Positions 29,714 through 40,749 of a stretch of 64,000 nucleotides of DNA are shown here, one piece after another. Source of the DNA: Mesostigma viride (Eukaryota; Streptophyta; Mesostigmatophyceae; Mesostigmatales; Mesostigmataceae). The notes under the pieces were generated by a model, which was not told where the DNA came from, did not search any database, and was given only the letters and a program-made list of their open reading frames with translations. The stretch is taken from positions 88,910 through 152,909 of the forward strand of contig RPFO01001275.1 in the NCBI GenBank assembly GCA_009746045.1, in the 5' to 3' direction. Every line of letters starts with the position of its first letter. Within the stretch, counting starts at the first letter, position 1. Both the position numbers and the translations under genes were made by a program.

Positions 29714-30325
29714 CTAATAAGCTGGGGCGTCTGGAGTCGTTGGGGCCGCGGGGGTCGCATGCCAGGGCTTGTGGCCGACGTAGATGGCCGCCCCCTTCCA
29801 GTACACCGGCTGCCCCGCCTTGGTCTGCCGGAGCTGGAGGTAGGTCGGCCATAGCTCCCGTCGCCGTTGTTGCTGCGCCAGGGTCAAGTCGTCGTCAAGG
29901 GTGAAGTGAGTCTGCTCGAGCTGCTTGCGGCGTCTGAGGAAGGAAATCTTGTCCGCCGGGGTCTTAAAGGTGAGAAGGAGTGGGGGCGCCCCTGCCTTAC
30001 CTGAGGCGGTGGGCGACCAGCTCAATCTCACCAGTAAGGCCCATGCGTGCAAGGATTTTTCTCTCAAACGCACGCGCAAGCTTCTCGGAATTCTCACCTT
30101 CCTCCATGTCGAAATTCTTGACGATGACGTTATAAGGCTGCGCTTGGCGAGCTCGGCCTCCTCGCGGAGGTCAAGCGTCTGCCGTTGGAGCTCAGTGGGC
30201 TGCGACGGCGGAGGTGGTGGAGACCTGTGGTATGTTGCTTAAGCATGTCCGCCCAGGTCGTGATGGGAGGAGCATCGCCGGCCAGGCCAGCAGGGGCTGG
30301 CTTGGCGGCAATGTCCTTCAATTGT
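29714..30325 (-). pseudogene. L1-type ORF1 protein fragment, copy 4
   Basis: It covers the C-terminal half: KDIAAKPAPAGLAGD, the LREEAELAKRSL helix, LLLTF, DDDLTLAQQQRRRELWP and YWKGAAIYVGHKPW, with several frame changes. About 30 bp of the charged RRM loop present in other copies is missing near 30001. The upstream end (30325) is fused to an RT fragment from another LINE. Confidence 0.6.
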
Positions 30326-30756
30326 CCGTGAGTGTCCATGCCTCCGAGCCGTAGGTGAGCACCGTGAAGCCGGACCAGGACCTTGAAGAGCACGTGCTTG
30401 CGGTCCTCGCCCAGGTCCTTCAAATGCCAGTACTGGTGTTGAGCGAAGGTGAGCCTCAGTGGCCCATGCAGGCCCGGCTGATGCGGGTGCCCACATCGTC
30501 GGCGGTGTCAGTGAGCATGCTCCCCAGCAGCTTGAAGCGATCACCGACGGAACGGGACCTCCGTCCCGTCTAGCAGCCGTGGCTTTGGCGGGCAACTGGT
30601 AGCCCCAATCACCATAGCCTCAATTTTGACACTAATCTCGAACCCCACCGCCCGCGCCTCCAAGCCCAGACAGTCCAGCCAGGGATCTGAATGTGGTCGG
30701 GGCGCAGCCTCGATGAGGGTGAGTATCATCTGCATACATCAGGTCTGACAGGCGGT
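30326..30756 (-). pseudogene. LINE reverse-transcriptase fragment, motif C and thumb
   Basis: Minus strand: SDLMYADDT (RT motif C, about 30752-30725), a one-base shift, then LDCLGLEARAVGFEI, a VIGAT block, LLGSMLTDTADDVGTRI and finally VLTYGSEAWTLT. This order (YADD, a GF/GL helix, F-LLGS, RI, YG-E-WTL) is standard for the C-terminal half of LINE RT domains. Several stops and shifts show it is dead. It is not of the REL-LINE type seen at 5.4-11.5 kb (YLDD/YMDD there). It joins ORF1 sequence at 30325 in the unnatural order RT then ORF1. Confidence 0.65.
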
Positions 30757-30960
30757 AATTAATTTAATTAATTAAAACACGTGCTCCCGTTGGGGAGTCA
30801 CGGAGCACCGAAGTGCTTTTAATCCCTAGCTGTGTGTGCACAACAGGAGAAAGGGCAGAGACCCCCAGTCTCCTTCATGCCAAAGGCATGCCACAGCTGC
30901 ATTCGGGCGCGCTAGCTAAACGGACACGCTAACGATCCGGCATACTGTGGGTGCAATAAG
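30757..30960 (-). mobile_element. LINE 3' end: tail, hairpin and part of 3' UTR
   Basis: AATT tail 30757-30775, then GTGCTCCCGTTGGGGAGTC and ACGGAGCACC, the inverse of the termini at 1402-1510. Unlike the half-LINE hairpin it has the extra outer GCTCC/GGAGC pairing. Confidence 0.55.
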
Positions 30961-30999
30961 ACCCGTGTGAGCATATCATAACAAGGAGCGTGGGCAAGT

Positions 31000-32640
31000 A
31001 ATCTGATCGAAGCCAGGACGTAGCATGGCTGTACAAGGACAGGCGGTAATGGCAGGGCCACCGCCACCCTTTTCGCGATCCAAACCAGGCTCGAACCCCT
31101 TACATAATGTCCATGTTCCCAAGAAAAGTCCTTATTTTAGGACCAGTTTGAATTAAAAAATATATGTGCAAACATCAAATTTTGACCCTGGCATTTTTAC
31201 CACTGACAGATAACACACTTTTTGAATTTTGGACAAAAACCTGGGTTCAAATAATTACATTTAGTGCCTGAATGGACCCTGGCCCATGGCAGGCCTCAAA
31301 CCGCGAATTTGGTCAAAATGAGAATTTAGGACCAATAGGACCAATTAGTGTCAACGCATGACCATGCTATCCACACGGTCCCTTGAGCATCTTACAAGCG
31401 CTAGGGGACCCTACGAGGCCTTGGGATGGCGGGGCAGCGTATAACAAGGCCATACCCTGCTGTGGCTGCCTCTATATATACGCGTGCTTAACGGTGTCAC
31501 AGATGGTGCAGGTAATGCAATATACGGTTGCATGGTTGCTGAGGTTGCCCGGCTTGAACATGGCCCAACCCTTGCGGTAAACTTTCTCTAAGCATATGCC
31601 AAACCTTCTTTGACATCACGGACATGCTGGCCACCACCCAGCGATGAAAAAACATTGCATTTGCATTGCAACTAACACATGAATGCAGCCAAATCAAGTT
31701 ACAGAACAACGTTGTGCTAACATGCAACGCTTTGTGAGCGAATTCAGGGTGCATGTAACACGTAAACCATACTGTATATACTGTCTGAGAACACCCTGAA
31801 CGACTGCAGGCCATAGGACCATGGTTTATAACTAACACATGAGTAAAACTGCTCTTACGCATGTGTGTTTTAGCTGCAGCGGACGACGAAGATAGAGACG
31901 TAAAAAATTGTATGACGTAAACCAACTATGTGTGACAGTTATGTGCACAGAGAGCGTCCCCTCTTTTTAGGCATAGCTTACTGACTCAAAACACCACGAC
32001 AGCGTTGCCAGTTACACTCATGATCTAGGGCACCCCGGCACGTACCTGCTACTTACGTCGCCTCATTCCAGATGGTTGCAAAAAAGTCGCTGAAATCCGC
32101 AGCGAGGTCAGCTTTCCGAGAGCTGAGCGCACCAAAGCTGGCCAACCGGTTCGAAAATGATATAAACCACGCTTGTGCTGCGTTCTAGGTCCAAGAAATA
32201 CCGAAAGTGAAGACCTATAAGGTGCGCTCGCTGCCCAGCCTGAACGTCCCTAAAACATGGTCGACAATGGAAATCGGGCAAGAATATCACGGCCCAGGCG
32301 CTCCCATGTCAAATACTCCTTTTATAAACTCCAGACTATAATCAAAATCGTCCACAAAAATTTCCTGGCTTGATTCGCACCACCATTGCTAATACACTAA
32401 CATGTTTGTGCCAAAATCGACCCTCCGCGAGCAGGCGATCTGCGACCCATTTGTGTTGTGCCGCTGTGCTACAGCGCTACACATAAAAACTTGCGCAGAA
32501 AATTTCACAGCCTTTAAGCATAACTAAAGACCTTTCGTTTTTGCTACTGGGCGCTCGAAATGATAAACGCACGTGAAAACGCCGGCCACGATTGTCAGGT
32601 CGCCATATCCACCTCAGATCATTCCCGCACCCACTTTTTC
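31000..32640. other. No gene seen
   Basis: A/T-rich intergenic DNA of 1.6 kb. TTTAGGACC words recur (31136, 31324) and return at 32836-32865. No frame stands out. Confidence 0.45.
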
Positions 32641-32684
32641 GCTCCAAAATCGGTTATATTTTTGGTCGAGGTACCTACTTTCCC

Positions 32685-32866
32685 GCCATTATACCCGGTA
32701 CCCGGGTACGGAATCCGGGTACCATGTGCCGGTACCACGGGTCGGGTACATCATGCCGGGTACGGTCCACATGGGGTACGGTCCATATAGTGACCCCCCC
32801 CCCCGGTACCTCGGTTATAGTAAATTGGTCCTAAATTTAGGACAAAGTCCTAAATTAAGGACCGTG
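32685..32866. repeat. Cluster of CCGGGTAC/GGTACC words with a terminal inverted repeat
   Basis: About nine GGTAC/GTACC-containing words occur within 130 bp (32689-32812), then GGTCCTAAATTTAGGAC and its inverse ending at 32864. It looks like a degenerate tandem block. Confidence 0.45.
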
Positions 32867-32914
32867 GGAGGCTTAACAATAAGAGCGGTAAAGCGCGCAC
32901 GTGCCTGGTGCATG

Positions 32915-33059
32915 GTCGATCAACATGCACCACGACAATAATGAACAGATATATGGCCGGGGACAGGACACAACCTTGCCACACCCCGTTGTGAAGGGGG
33001 AATGGTGGCAGGCCCGGGCGGTGCCGGCCTAAGTTCCGCAATCCGCAGTCCGCGTGCAC
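32915..33059 (-). pseudogene. LINE RT fragment, motif B
   Basis: The frame contains HNGVWQGCVLSPAIYLF, the RT motif B signature (NGVxQGCxLSP). Nothing else of the RT domain is left on either side. Confidence 0.55.
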
Positions 33060-33082
33060 TCCTGCCTGTGAACCCTCATACT

Positions 33083-33277
33083 GATTAACTAATCAATTAG
33101 GAATATTAGGAACATGACTCCGTTGGGAGTACATGTAGCACATATCCCTGAGAACGGGCATATGAAGTGAGACAACTATATATGGCCTTTAATACATTCT
33201 GGGCTACTTCCTGCAAGGGTAGGGTGTAAACTAGTACACCTGCTCTGGGTGCACCAAGGGCACCTGCACCACAATGC
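33083..33277 (-). mobile_element. Half-LINE 3'-end fragment
   Basis: AATTA-type tail, hairpin ACTCCGTTGGGAGT (33118-33131), 3' UTR. hAT1 copy 2 begins at its right end. Confidence 0.6.
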
Positions 33278-33671
33278 CAGAGTGTGGCCATATACGCGAT
33301 ACGCGTCGTACGCGCGCGCCGGGCCCAGGTGTATAATGTATAATACGCTGTGTATAATATATTATACGCTGATCGTACGCAAACTGTTGAAAACCCCTTT
33401 TTTGGCATGGTAATTTTTGAGGGGTTTTCAAACATTACGAGCAACCAACCATGGTCTGCTGGTGTTTTTGCCATACCTTTTGCCTATACATGACATATAT
33501 ATAGCATGACCTTGGCGTTGCTGGCCATCACTACCTAGAAATACAAGCATAGTTTCTAACGCGGTCTTACTTGATAGTTTCTCTTCAAAATCGAGACAAC
33601 ATGCAACTAAGTATTAATACCAGTATCAATTCACAACTCTGACACTGGAAAGGATAATAAATTTGTAGAAC

Positions 33672-34207
33672 TCAAGATATGCATGCACTATACATTGCCC
33701 CGAGGTGTCGATGACCGCATTGAAGGGCGTCGATGGCATTGATTAAGGCGCAAATGAATGCCTTGCACAGCTCATCGTCCAGCTGCTCTTTGCTGAGCCC
33801 ATAAGCTCCGGGCAAATTACCGTTGGTGGATGGGCCCTTTGATGATCCGCTTGGCCCAGCCGCCCCGAGGTGTAATTGCTGGCATGAGCGGACACCCAAT
33901 TAGAGGTGTCGGTTTCTACAACGTCGGCAAGCCTGTCATTAAGTGCCGCCCGCACATCAGCCTGCTTCTTGGCGTCACTAGTCGCCTTCCTCTTCGTGGT
34001 ATTGCTTTCCTTCTCCGCCTGCTCGATCAGCAGCCTGTAACGGAGTACTCCATCATCCATGTAGTAGTTATTTGTCTGCTGACCATTCTTGACGGGATGC
34101 GCTCTTTGCTAACGAATGTCCAGACAGTTTCGGATGCGGCCTCTTCTTCATCGGGCCGCACATCATCATCGTGTTCCATTGACTCCTCGATCATTCGTGT
34201 CAGCCAT
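33672..34207 (-). pseudogene. Broken copy of the hAT1 ORF
   Basis: It starts MADTND at 34207, hits stops, and reopens with NGQQTNNYYMDDGVLRYRLL. It is homologous to 28446-28963 throughout. Confidence 0.5.
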
Positions 34208-34342
34208 GCCTGGATGTCGATATGCTACGATATAGGTGCCAGGCGACCACGACGTTGCATGCTGGCACACATTGTCACCTTCTTGATGATGAATCTTCAG
34301 CCTTCCCTCCTTCGCATTCCCGCCTTCGATCCCAAGTCACAA

Positions 34343-34749
<407 letters not shown>

Positions 34750-35051
34750 CCCACGCGCCGCACAAGTCACAATGAATGCGCTATAGTGCATTATACACTA
34801 GCTAGCTCATCACGCAATTTTTTGTTCCTACTACAGGTCGGCGCGCCACAGTCTAGGCAAGCAACGCAGGCTGTAAAATGATGCCAAAACCCACCTCGTA
34901 AGCCAAAAATACGCCTAAAATACGCGATATGCAAGAAAATACGCAAGAATACGCGGCGCGTATGTAAGTACCCCATTTTCGTACAGGCCGCTCGCGTATC
35001 GCGAATTATACGCATCATACAGCATACAATATGCCGTATGGCCACACACTG

Positions 35052-35370
35052 CACCAATGTGCTGTCTCAGAGCTCAATGCTCGCTTGGCTCGGCATGGGG
35101 TGGAAGATCATCATGGCTAGACAACGGCTAGAGCGTGGCATCTCAGCAGAGAGCAGCTCTCTGCGTGGGCACAGCATAGCTAAATGAATCTAGGCATCAT
35201 CTGGTGTGTGGCACATTATAGGCACACATGTACATGGTTATAATAATGCTAAGGCATCAGCTGGGAGGGAGCCCATATATGTACTAGGCGTACATGTACA
35301 TGGCAAGGCCACGGCTTGTATTCTACACTACTAGTACTGCTGTATTCCCCTAAGCTGCATGGGCTGTCCG
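35052..35370 (-). mobile_element. Half-LINE 3' UTR fragment
   Basis: Matches 1-155 plus 1033-1110 without their insertion, and ends near the ORF1 stop region (GTATTCCCCTAAGCTG). It serves as the empty-site control for the insertion at 156-1025. Confidence 0.65.
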
Positions 35371-35379
35371 CGTTGGCAA

Positions 35380-35557
35380 ATTAATACGTGTACGGGGTAC
35401 AATACGCGGACCTAAAATACGCGTATTATACGTGGGGGGTGTAAAATACGGGGCGGTATAATACGCGACAGTTTTTGTGGTCCAATTGTCAGTCACCCAA
35501 TTAGCACGCTCTTTGATGATGGTCATGCAGTTATTGCAACTGAAATTTGGTGTATAT
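35380..35557 (+). mobile_element. hAT2-related fragment, left part
   Basis: Matches 13599-13775 up to TTGGTGTATAT. The match resumes at 36562. Confidence 0.65.
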
Positions 35558-35757
35558 ATGACTCGGGCCATTGCTGACATCATGCTCCGCCGTACGCGGG
35601 CTGATTTTGCGGTGCAGCAGGGCTATTAGGTTCCTCCCGTTAGGCGTTTCCATTGGTCTTATCGTAGTATAGAGCTTTGACATGGCTCTGTATATAGGTT
35701 TATAGCTGGGCGTTTGCTTTGGTTTGAGTGATTTCACTCTGCTGTAAGTAATTATAT
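35558..35757 (+). mobile_element. REL-LINE A5, 5'-truncated, opposite orientation
   Basis: About 190 bp of the family A 3' end, now on the plus strand. Its 3' end faces the 3' end of A3 across about 25 bp of A/T sequence. Confidence 0.75.
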
Positions 35758-35782
35758 TTTTAATATATATATTTTAAAAATA

Positions 35783-36346
35783 TAATTACTTACAGCAGAG
35801 TGAAATCACTCAAACCAAAGCAAACGCCCAGCTATAAACCTATATACAGAGCCATGTCAAAGCTCTATACTACGATAAGACCAATGGAAACGCCTAACAG
35901 GAGGAACCTAATAGCCCTGCTGCACCGCAAAATCAGCCCGCGTACGGCGGAGCATGATGTCAGCCATGGCCCGAGTCAGCGCCACCGACAAGCGCTGACG
36001 CCAATATGACGTCCAGGTCCGCGCCGACCATGGGGCCCGCTGGCCCTCCAGGTCCAGCCGGTCCTCCCGGAGCCGGCAACACTCCTTGAAGAAGGCGGAG
36101 GTCAGGGGCCCCATGGCCCCAAACTCCTCCAGGACAAAGGGCACCACACGATGGTGCCCGACGTCGCCGTAGGCCAGGAGCTTGGCCCGCTCCGCCCGGT
36201 CCGCCGTGTAACCTGCCGTGAGGGAGGCCCCAGCCACGTGGCTAAGAGCCAAGGGCCGCGCCACCGAAACGTCAATAAGCAGATGCCGGCCACCCCCCTC
36301 AAAGTCCAGCACCACGATGTCAGGCCGGTGGTTGGGGGAATAGAAG
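35783..36346 (-). mobile_element. REL-LINE A3, 5'-truncated
   Basis: Same 3' end as A2, truncated after ATAGAAGG. It carries the last ~135 codons of the endonuclease ORF (stop at 35908). Near identity with A2. Confidence 0.8.
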
Positions 36347-36375
36347 GGAATAATATATATGGGAGAATAATATAT

Positions 36376-36541
36376 ATTAAAAATATAATTACTTACAGCA
36401 GAGTGAAATCACTCAAACCAAAGCAAACGCCCAGCTATAAACCTATATACAGAGCCATGTCAAAGCTCTATACTACGATAAGACCAATGGAAACGCCTAA
36501 CGGGAGGAACCTAATAGCCCTGCTGCACCGCAAAATCAGCC
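36376..36541 (-). mobile_element. REL-LINE A4, 5'-truncated
   Basis: 166 bp of the family A 3' end, bounded by GAATAATATATAT sequences on both sides. Confidence 0.75.
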
Positions 36542-36561
36542 ATATATATATATAGAATAAT

Positions 36562-36730
36562 ATATATATGCTTACTTATTAACATCATCCATTTGTGCCC
36601 TGCAATCCTATCTGATTATGATTTGTTAAATTCAGGGGGGAGCAGGCTGCAACGGGATTCAATTGTAAGGAAAGCCATCCACTATATAATGCATGAGAGG
36701 ATATTAGACACAATTAAGGACCATGCTCTC
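36562..36730 (+). mobile_element. hAT2-related fragment, right part
   Basis: Continues the match from 35557 (equivalent to 13770-13940). It shows that 35558-36561 is inserted DNA. Confidence 0.65.
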
Positions 36731-36954
36731 AAGGATCCCACAACAAGCTCCATACACATACACACATGTGCACACAGTTTGTCTCCTTGACATGTGCACA
36801 CACATTCATCATGCATTGACAAAATGCACAACAGCACCCCGGCCGCCATGCATGGAGATCAACTCCACGTTGGCCCTGGGCATGCAATTATTTAAGCCAG
36901 CATGACCATGCTTTCTTAACGGCAGCGCATGCAGCCCTTGTTCTCACTACCGTA

Positions 36955-37370
36955 GTGGTCAAAATCACTTTGCGTCTAACTACTCCCCAATCCCATTTAC
37001 ATTTGGTGGATCCCACTACACCAAAATGGTTTTTTATGAAATTGTGGATTTTGCTTGTGTTGTGGCTTATTATCATTTGGGAACATACAACAACCCCCCA
37101 GCCACCCACCCCCACCCCACCCAAGGACCTAGCATGCCCCCACTGCCCCCCCCCCCCCCCATCACCCAGGCATGCAGGCACCTAGGCACCCAGGCAGGGT
37201 CCAGGCACCAAGGGTAACTTGCATCTATACTGACTTACTATCATGTGGGAACATATAAATCCCCCCTCCAAGCCCACCCCCTTTGGACCCCCCCCCCCCC
37301 CAGGCCCCAGGCACCCAGGCACCCAGGCACCCAAGCACCAAGGGTGGATCATGCATATATTGATCATGAT
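36955..37370 (+). repeat. C-rich tandem duplication
   Basis: Two ~190-bp units. Each runs from TATCAT-TGGGAACATA through poly-C/ACCC runs and CAGGCACC words to CACCAAGGGT. Confidence 0.55.
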
Positions 37371-37840
37371 GGATTATTATCATGTTCATGTTATCATGCA
37401 AGCAACTAGTAAAGTGCCATGAGTGTACCACCACACTGGTGGGAGCTGGTCCATTACAGCGGCAAAATAGGTGAACCGTGTCTATCTTTAAAATATTCCT
37501 GAGCACTGAATATTCCTGCTTATTGGATAGCTTGTGTGGCTTTACTTTATGTGGAAGATACATGAGGCGTATTTCTCACTGCTGAGCCAAGCGGCAACCA
37601 CTACAAGGGGTGCCGGCAGCTGGCCCCCTAGACCAAAGCACAGAAAAATTGCTGCCGGCTAGCATTTCTTTGCCAGCACTCAAGGTAGGGCCACTTTGAA
37701 CAGAGTTTGAAGTGTGCAAAACCTCATCCATAACTCAAGAAGCTCCAGCAACTGACATGTGATGAAAAAATCTCATGACTATGCCTTCAAGAACGATAAC
37801 CGGGAAAGTGTTCATCGACGTAGGCGGACGAAATGCGTCC
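37371..37840. other. No gene seen
   Basis: Mixed-composition sequence without a supported frame. Confidence 0.35.
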
Positions 37841-37841
37841 C

Positions 37842-38765
37842 TCAAGTGTTCTTGCGCAGGCTGGACCGGGTGGCCACCGCGCGCATAGGTGGCGCGCGCT
37901 TCTTAGACAGCGGCGGCGTAACACCCCTGCGTGCATCCTCCTCCAGCTCCTCCTCCTCCTCCAGCTCCTCCTCCTCCTCCTCGTAACCATGCGTGTACGC
38001 CAACTGCTGCGTGGGAAGTTGCTGTTGGGGATATGGCTGGGGATGGCGGGGCCGGGGATACTGCCGAGGCTTCCCCGCGCTGGGCAGTTTAGCGGGCCCA
38101 GCTGCAGGAGGGTAGGCCGCTGCCGCCGGCCACGTTGGCACTTGCACCGACATCATCGTGTTCTAGTTGGCTTGAACATGCTGGATCTGCCACTCAAGCG
38201 CTGCGATCTTTCTGCCCTGATCTTCCACGGTTTCTTGTGCTGCAGCCAGGTCTTTCAAAGGTGTTGAACTCCGGCGGGAGCTGCTCAAGGCGCTGCTGCA
38301 GCCGGCTGCAGCTTCTTGACCTCTGCCGTCACAGTTTCCGTCACAATCTTCTTCTCGTCTGATTTTGCGCCATTGACTGCCCTGGAACAGCCGGAGACTT
38401 GCTTCGCCATAGTGGTCAGCCGCTGCTCCACGGAAGTCTTCCCAAATGCTTCCACCTTTTCGCCATGCTGCTTGACCTTTGCCTCGAGACAGGCCACGGT
38501 GGCGTGCACTGCGTCCCGGGAGGCTGCCCCCCCCAGCGCACCCCCCCGAGGCTGCCCCCCCAAGCGCCCCCCCGGTCATCCTACTCGTCTCCCGTGGTGT
38601 GGTTGAGGTATTCTTGGCACGCTTGCCCTTCAGAAGCGGGGACTGGGCGGCATCAGGGTCCGCCTCATCATCTTCATCCGACTCCACGTATGCCCACACG
38701 TCCTTGTCGGGGATACGAGATCTGGACAGAGACGGCGCTGGTTCGGGGACTGTAATAATAAGCAC
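37842..38765 (-). pseudogene. Coiled-coil, acidic protein, broken; family unknown
   Basis: The frame from 38765 reads VWAYVESDEDDEADPD, then a basic GKRAKN patch. Shifts occur in the C/G runs at 38525-38575. The 38563-38285 frame supplies a heptad-rich segment (ACLEAKVKQHGEKVEAF). The following frame has LAAAQETVEDQGRKIAAL, then TAG at 38163-38165, then a Pro/Gln-rich part and a Glu-rich stretch (EEEEELEEEEELEED) to 37842. An acceptor-like TTATTATTACAG at the 5' edge hints at an upstream exon. The layout (acidic, coiled coil, low-complexity tail) fits a LINE ORF1 or gag-like protein, but no RNA-binding motif is visible. Confidence 0.35.
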
Positions 38766-38960
38766 GTGACTGCGTCACGTGGGTGCCAATACAGAGTAAA
38801 GGAACCTTCAACCCTACATACACAAAGAGAAGGCGGGAGGGCGCCCTAGCTTCTCTCACTGCCGCAAGGCCACAGAGCGCCCTCTCCACAGGATGGTGCC
38901 GGGGCGCAACACAGTGGGTGCAATACAACCAATGCAATACCATAGGTAGGCTGACGCATA
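38763..38960 (+). repeat. Dispersed repeat starting with a CACGTGAC palindrome
   Basis: The palindrome at 38763-38781 is followed by sequence shared with URM1 intron 2 (22668-22860), including CTAGCTTCTCTCACTGCC. Confidence 0.5.
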
Positions 38961-39151
38961 GCTTATGCTACAAAGGTGAGGTGGGCTCAAGACGTCGGCT
39001 AAGGCGCAAGCTGATGGCCACAAGGCCTGCCAGAGCTAATTGAAGATACTATAACGATGTGCGCTATAATAATCGTAATATAATCATTTCAAGTGCTGTC
39101 TAAGCTATCCCATAATCGATTGCCCCCAGGTAGACAACTAGCTTGAGTGCT

Positions 39152-39260
39152 CTATCCCGGGGGAGCCCGGGGGGGCTTCCACAGTTTCTTGTTGACATAA
39201 AGGTCCCCGCCCCGCCAGTACACTTGGGGCTTCTCGGGGTTGGTCTTCTGGCGGATTTAG
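39152..39260 (-). pseudogene. Diverged ORF1 C-terminal fragment
   Basis: Minus strand: RQKTNPEKPQVYWRGGDLYV, then NKKLWKPP and a stop. It corresponds to LRQTKAGQPVYWKGAAIYVG in the half-LINE ORF1. Confidence 0.5.
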
Positions 39261-39445
39261 TCGGGGACTGTAACCATGCACCTGCAATATATGAAGACGA
39301 AGGGCAGCAAAAAGAAAAGGGATATTTAAACTACTAGTCAGCTACAGACCAGACATGCATGTCTACTATAGGAAATGTAATGATGAAAAGCAAGCCGGCG
39401 CCCAAAGAGAAATACAGCAAGGAAGCAACATGCATAACGCAACGC

Positions 39446-39478
39446 GCCAAGGCAGCCCCCCCCCCCCCCCCCCCCCAA
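39446..39478. repeat. Poly-C run, about 22 bp
   Basis: An almost pure C homopolymer follows GGCAGCC. Confidence 0.8.
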
Positions 39479-39548
39479 GACAATGGTTTGATAAGCTATT
39501 AAAGCCAATGCAAGCAAGGACAATGAATAAAATTGGCAGCGTGACGCG

Positions 39549-40514
39549 ACAGTACAACAGGATCGGTTGACCCCTTCAGAATCTCAGCTGCTGAGCGGCG
39601 TTTCCCGTGATGTCCCATTTCGTCACAATTTCGTCTGCAATTTCACAAAATCCATGGTACAAGAAAGCATAGAATGCAAGCACTATTTCGATACCTTAGG
39701 TCCAATTTATTTGTCTAAATTCTGGCTCATCATCAGCCTTACTTTGATGTAACAAGTAACTACGCAAGCTAACAAAAATTCCGTCAATGGCGCAAAACTG
39801 CAAGGTAGATTCTAATAATTTAACTGCGGAATGCCGACCCTGTTACCATCTAACTTCGTTTCACAAGGTATCGGTATGAAATACACGTTTCCCACTACGA
39901 ACTGCCCACTAGACACCAATGAACTAACCGTGGCTTCTCCAGCGTGCCTGCGTGCATTTTCTGTCGGGTACTAGCCTATTTTCATGGCAGCGTGCATCGT
40001 CCTCGCTGCCTGTCACGGCGCGCCGCGTCAGGAACGCGCCAAGTCAGCGAGGACGATGCACGCTGCCAACAATTAGATGAAATTAGGTGAGTCCCGACCA
40101 GCAAACGCAGGCATGCGCGTGGAAAAAGCCACGGTGAGTTCATAGGTGTCTAGTCGGCAGTTCGTACTGGGAAACGTGTATTTCATACCGATACCTTGTG
40201 AAACGAAGCTAGATGGTAACAGGGTCGGCATTCCGCAGTTAAATTATTAGAATCTACCTTGCAGTTTTGCGCCATTGACGGAACTTTTGTTAGCTTGCGT
40301 AGTTACTCGTTACAACAAAATAAGGCTGATGATGAGCCAGAATTTAGACAAATAAATTGGACCTAAGGTATCGAAATAGTGCTTGCATTCTATGCTTTCT
40401 TGTACCATGGCTTCTGTGAAATTGCAGACGAAATTGCGACGAAATGGGACATCACGTGAAACGCCGCTCAGCAGCTGAGATTCTGAAGGAGTCAGCCGAT
40501 CCTGTTGTACTTGC
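39549..40514. repeat. Large palindrome, two ~460-bp arms
   Basis: The left arm (39549-40008) and right arm (40045-40514) are inverted copies with scattered differences. The innermost 23 bp (39986-40008 and 40045-40067) pair perfectly around a 36-bp GC-rich loop. Both arms encode the same short frame (SQLLSGVSRDVPFR...), read outward-in from each side. Confidence 0.85.
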
Positions 40515-40746
40515 TCGAGACGCCGGCGCCCGCTGGAAATGTGGCAAGACAGATGCTGGCTACTGTGCGGGCATGACTGTTCCAGAGCTGCGGGGGCTGC
40601 GCACAAGGTTTTCGATGATGCGCCTTGCTGACCAGAAGGAGGAGATCAAGGCGGAACTCCGACATGGTGGCATAAGGCGTGCAACGGCAAAGCCCTGGTT
40701 GATGTGTAGGTATGATGGTGTCTACTGTCTAGTGGCCAGTTCTTGA
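40444..40746 (+). CDS. Hypothetical protein starting in the palindrome
   Basis: 100 codons from MGHHVKRRSAAEILKE. The first 24 residues lie in the right palindrome arm and recur in the left arm (minus strand). The unique part has ARWKCGKTDAGYCAG and a charged helix-like RLADQKEEIKAELRHGG. A GTAGGTATG at about 40708 could be a splice donor, so this may be one exon of a longer gene. Composition looks coding; no family recognised. Confidence 0.3.
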   Translation: MGHHVKRRSAAEILKESADPVVLARDAGARWKCGKTDAGYCAGMTVPELRGLRTRFSMMRLADQKEEIKAELRHGGIRRATAKPWLMCRYDGVYCLVASS

Positions 40747-40749
40747 GGG

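Larger units (their letters stand above)
27692..30325 (-). mobile_element. Half-LINE copy 4, split by two insertions
   Basis: 3' UTR pieces lie at 27692-27953, 29361-29375 and 29664-29713; ORF1 sequence lies at 29714-30325. The interruptions are hAT element 1 (27954-29352) and a 288-bp insertion (29376-29663). A remnant hairpin GTTGGGAGT at 27693-27701 is fused to the 5' end of copy 3. Confidence 0.6.

Noticed and set aside
31050-31110. Second tRNA-like B box (GGTTCGAGCC on the minus strand)
   Set aside because: No acceptor stem or D-arm can be found at tRNA spacing.
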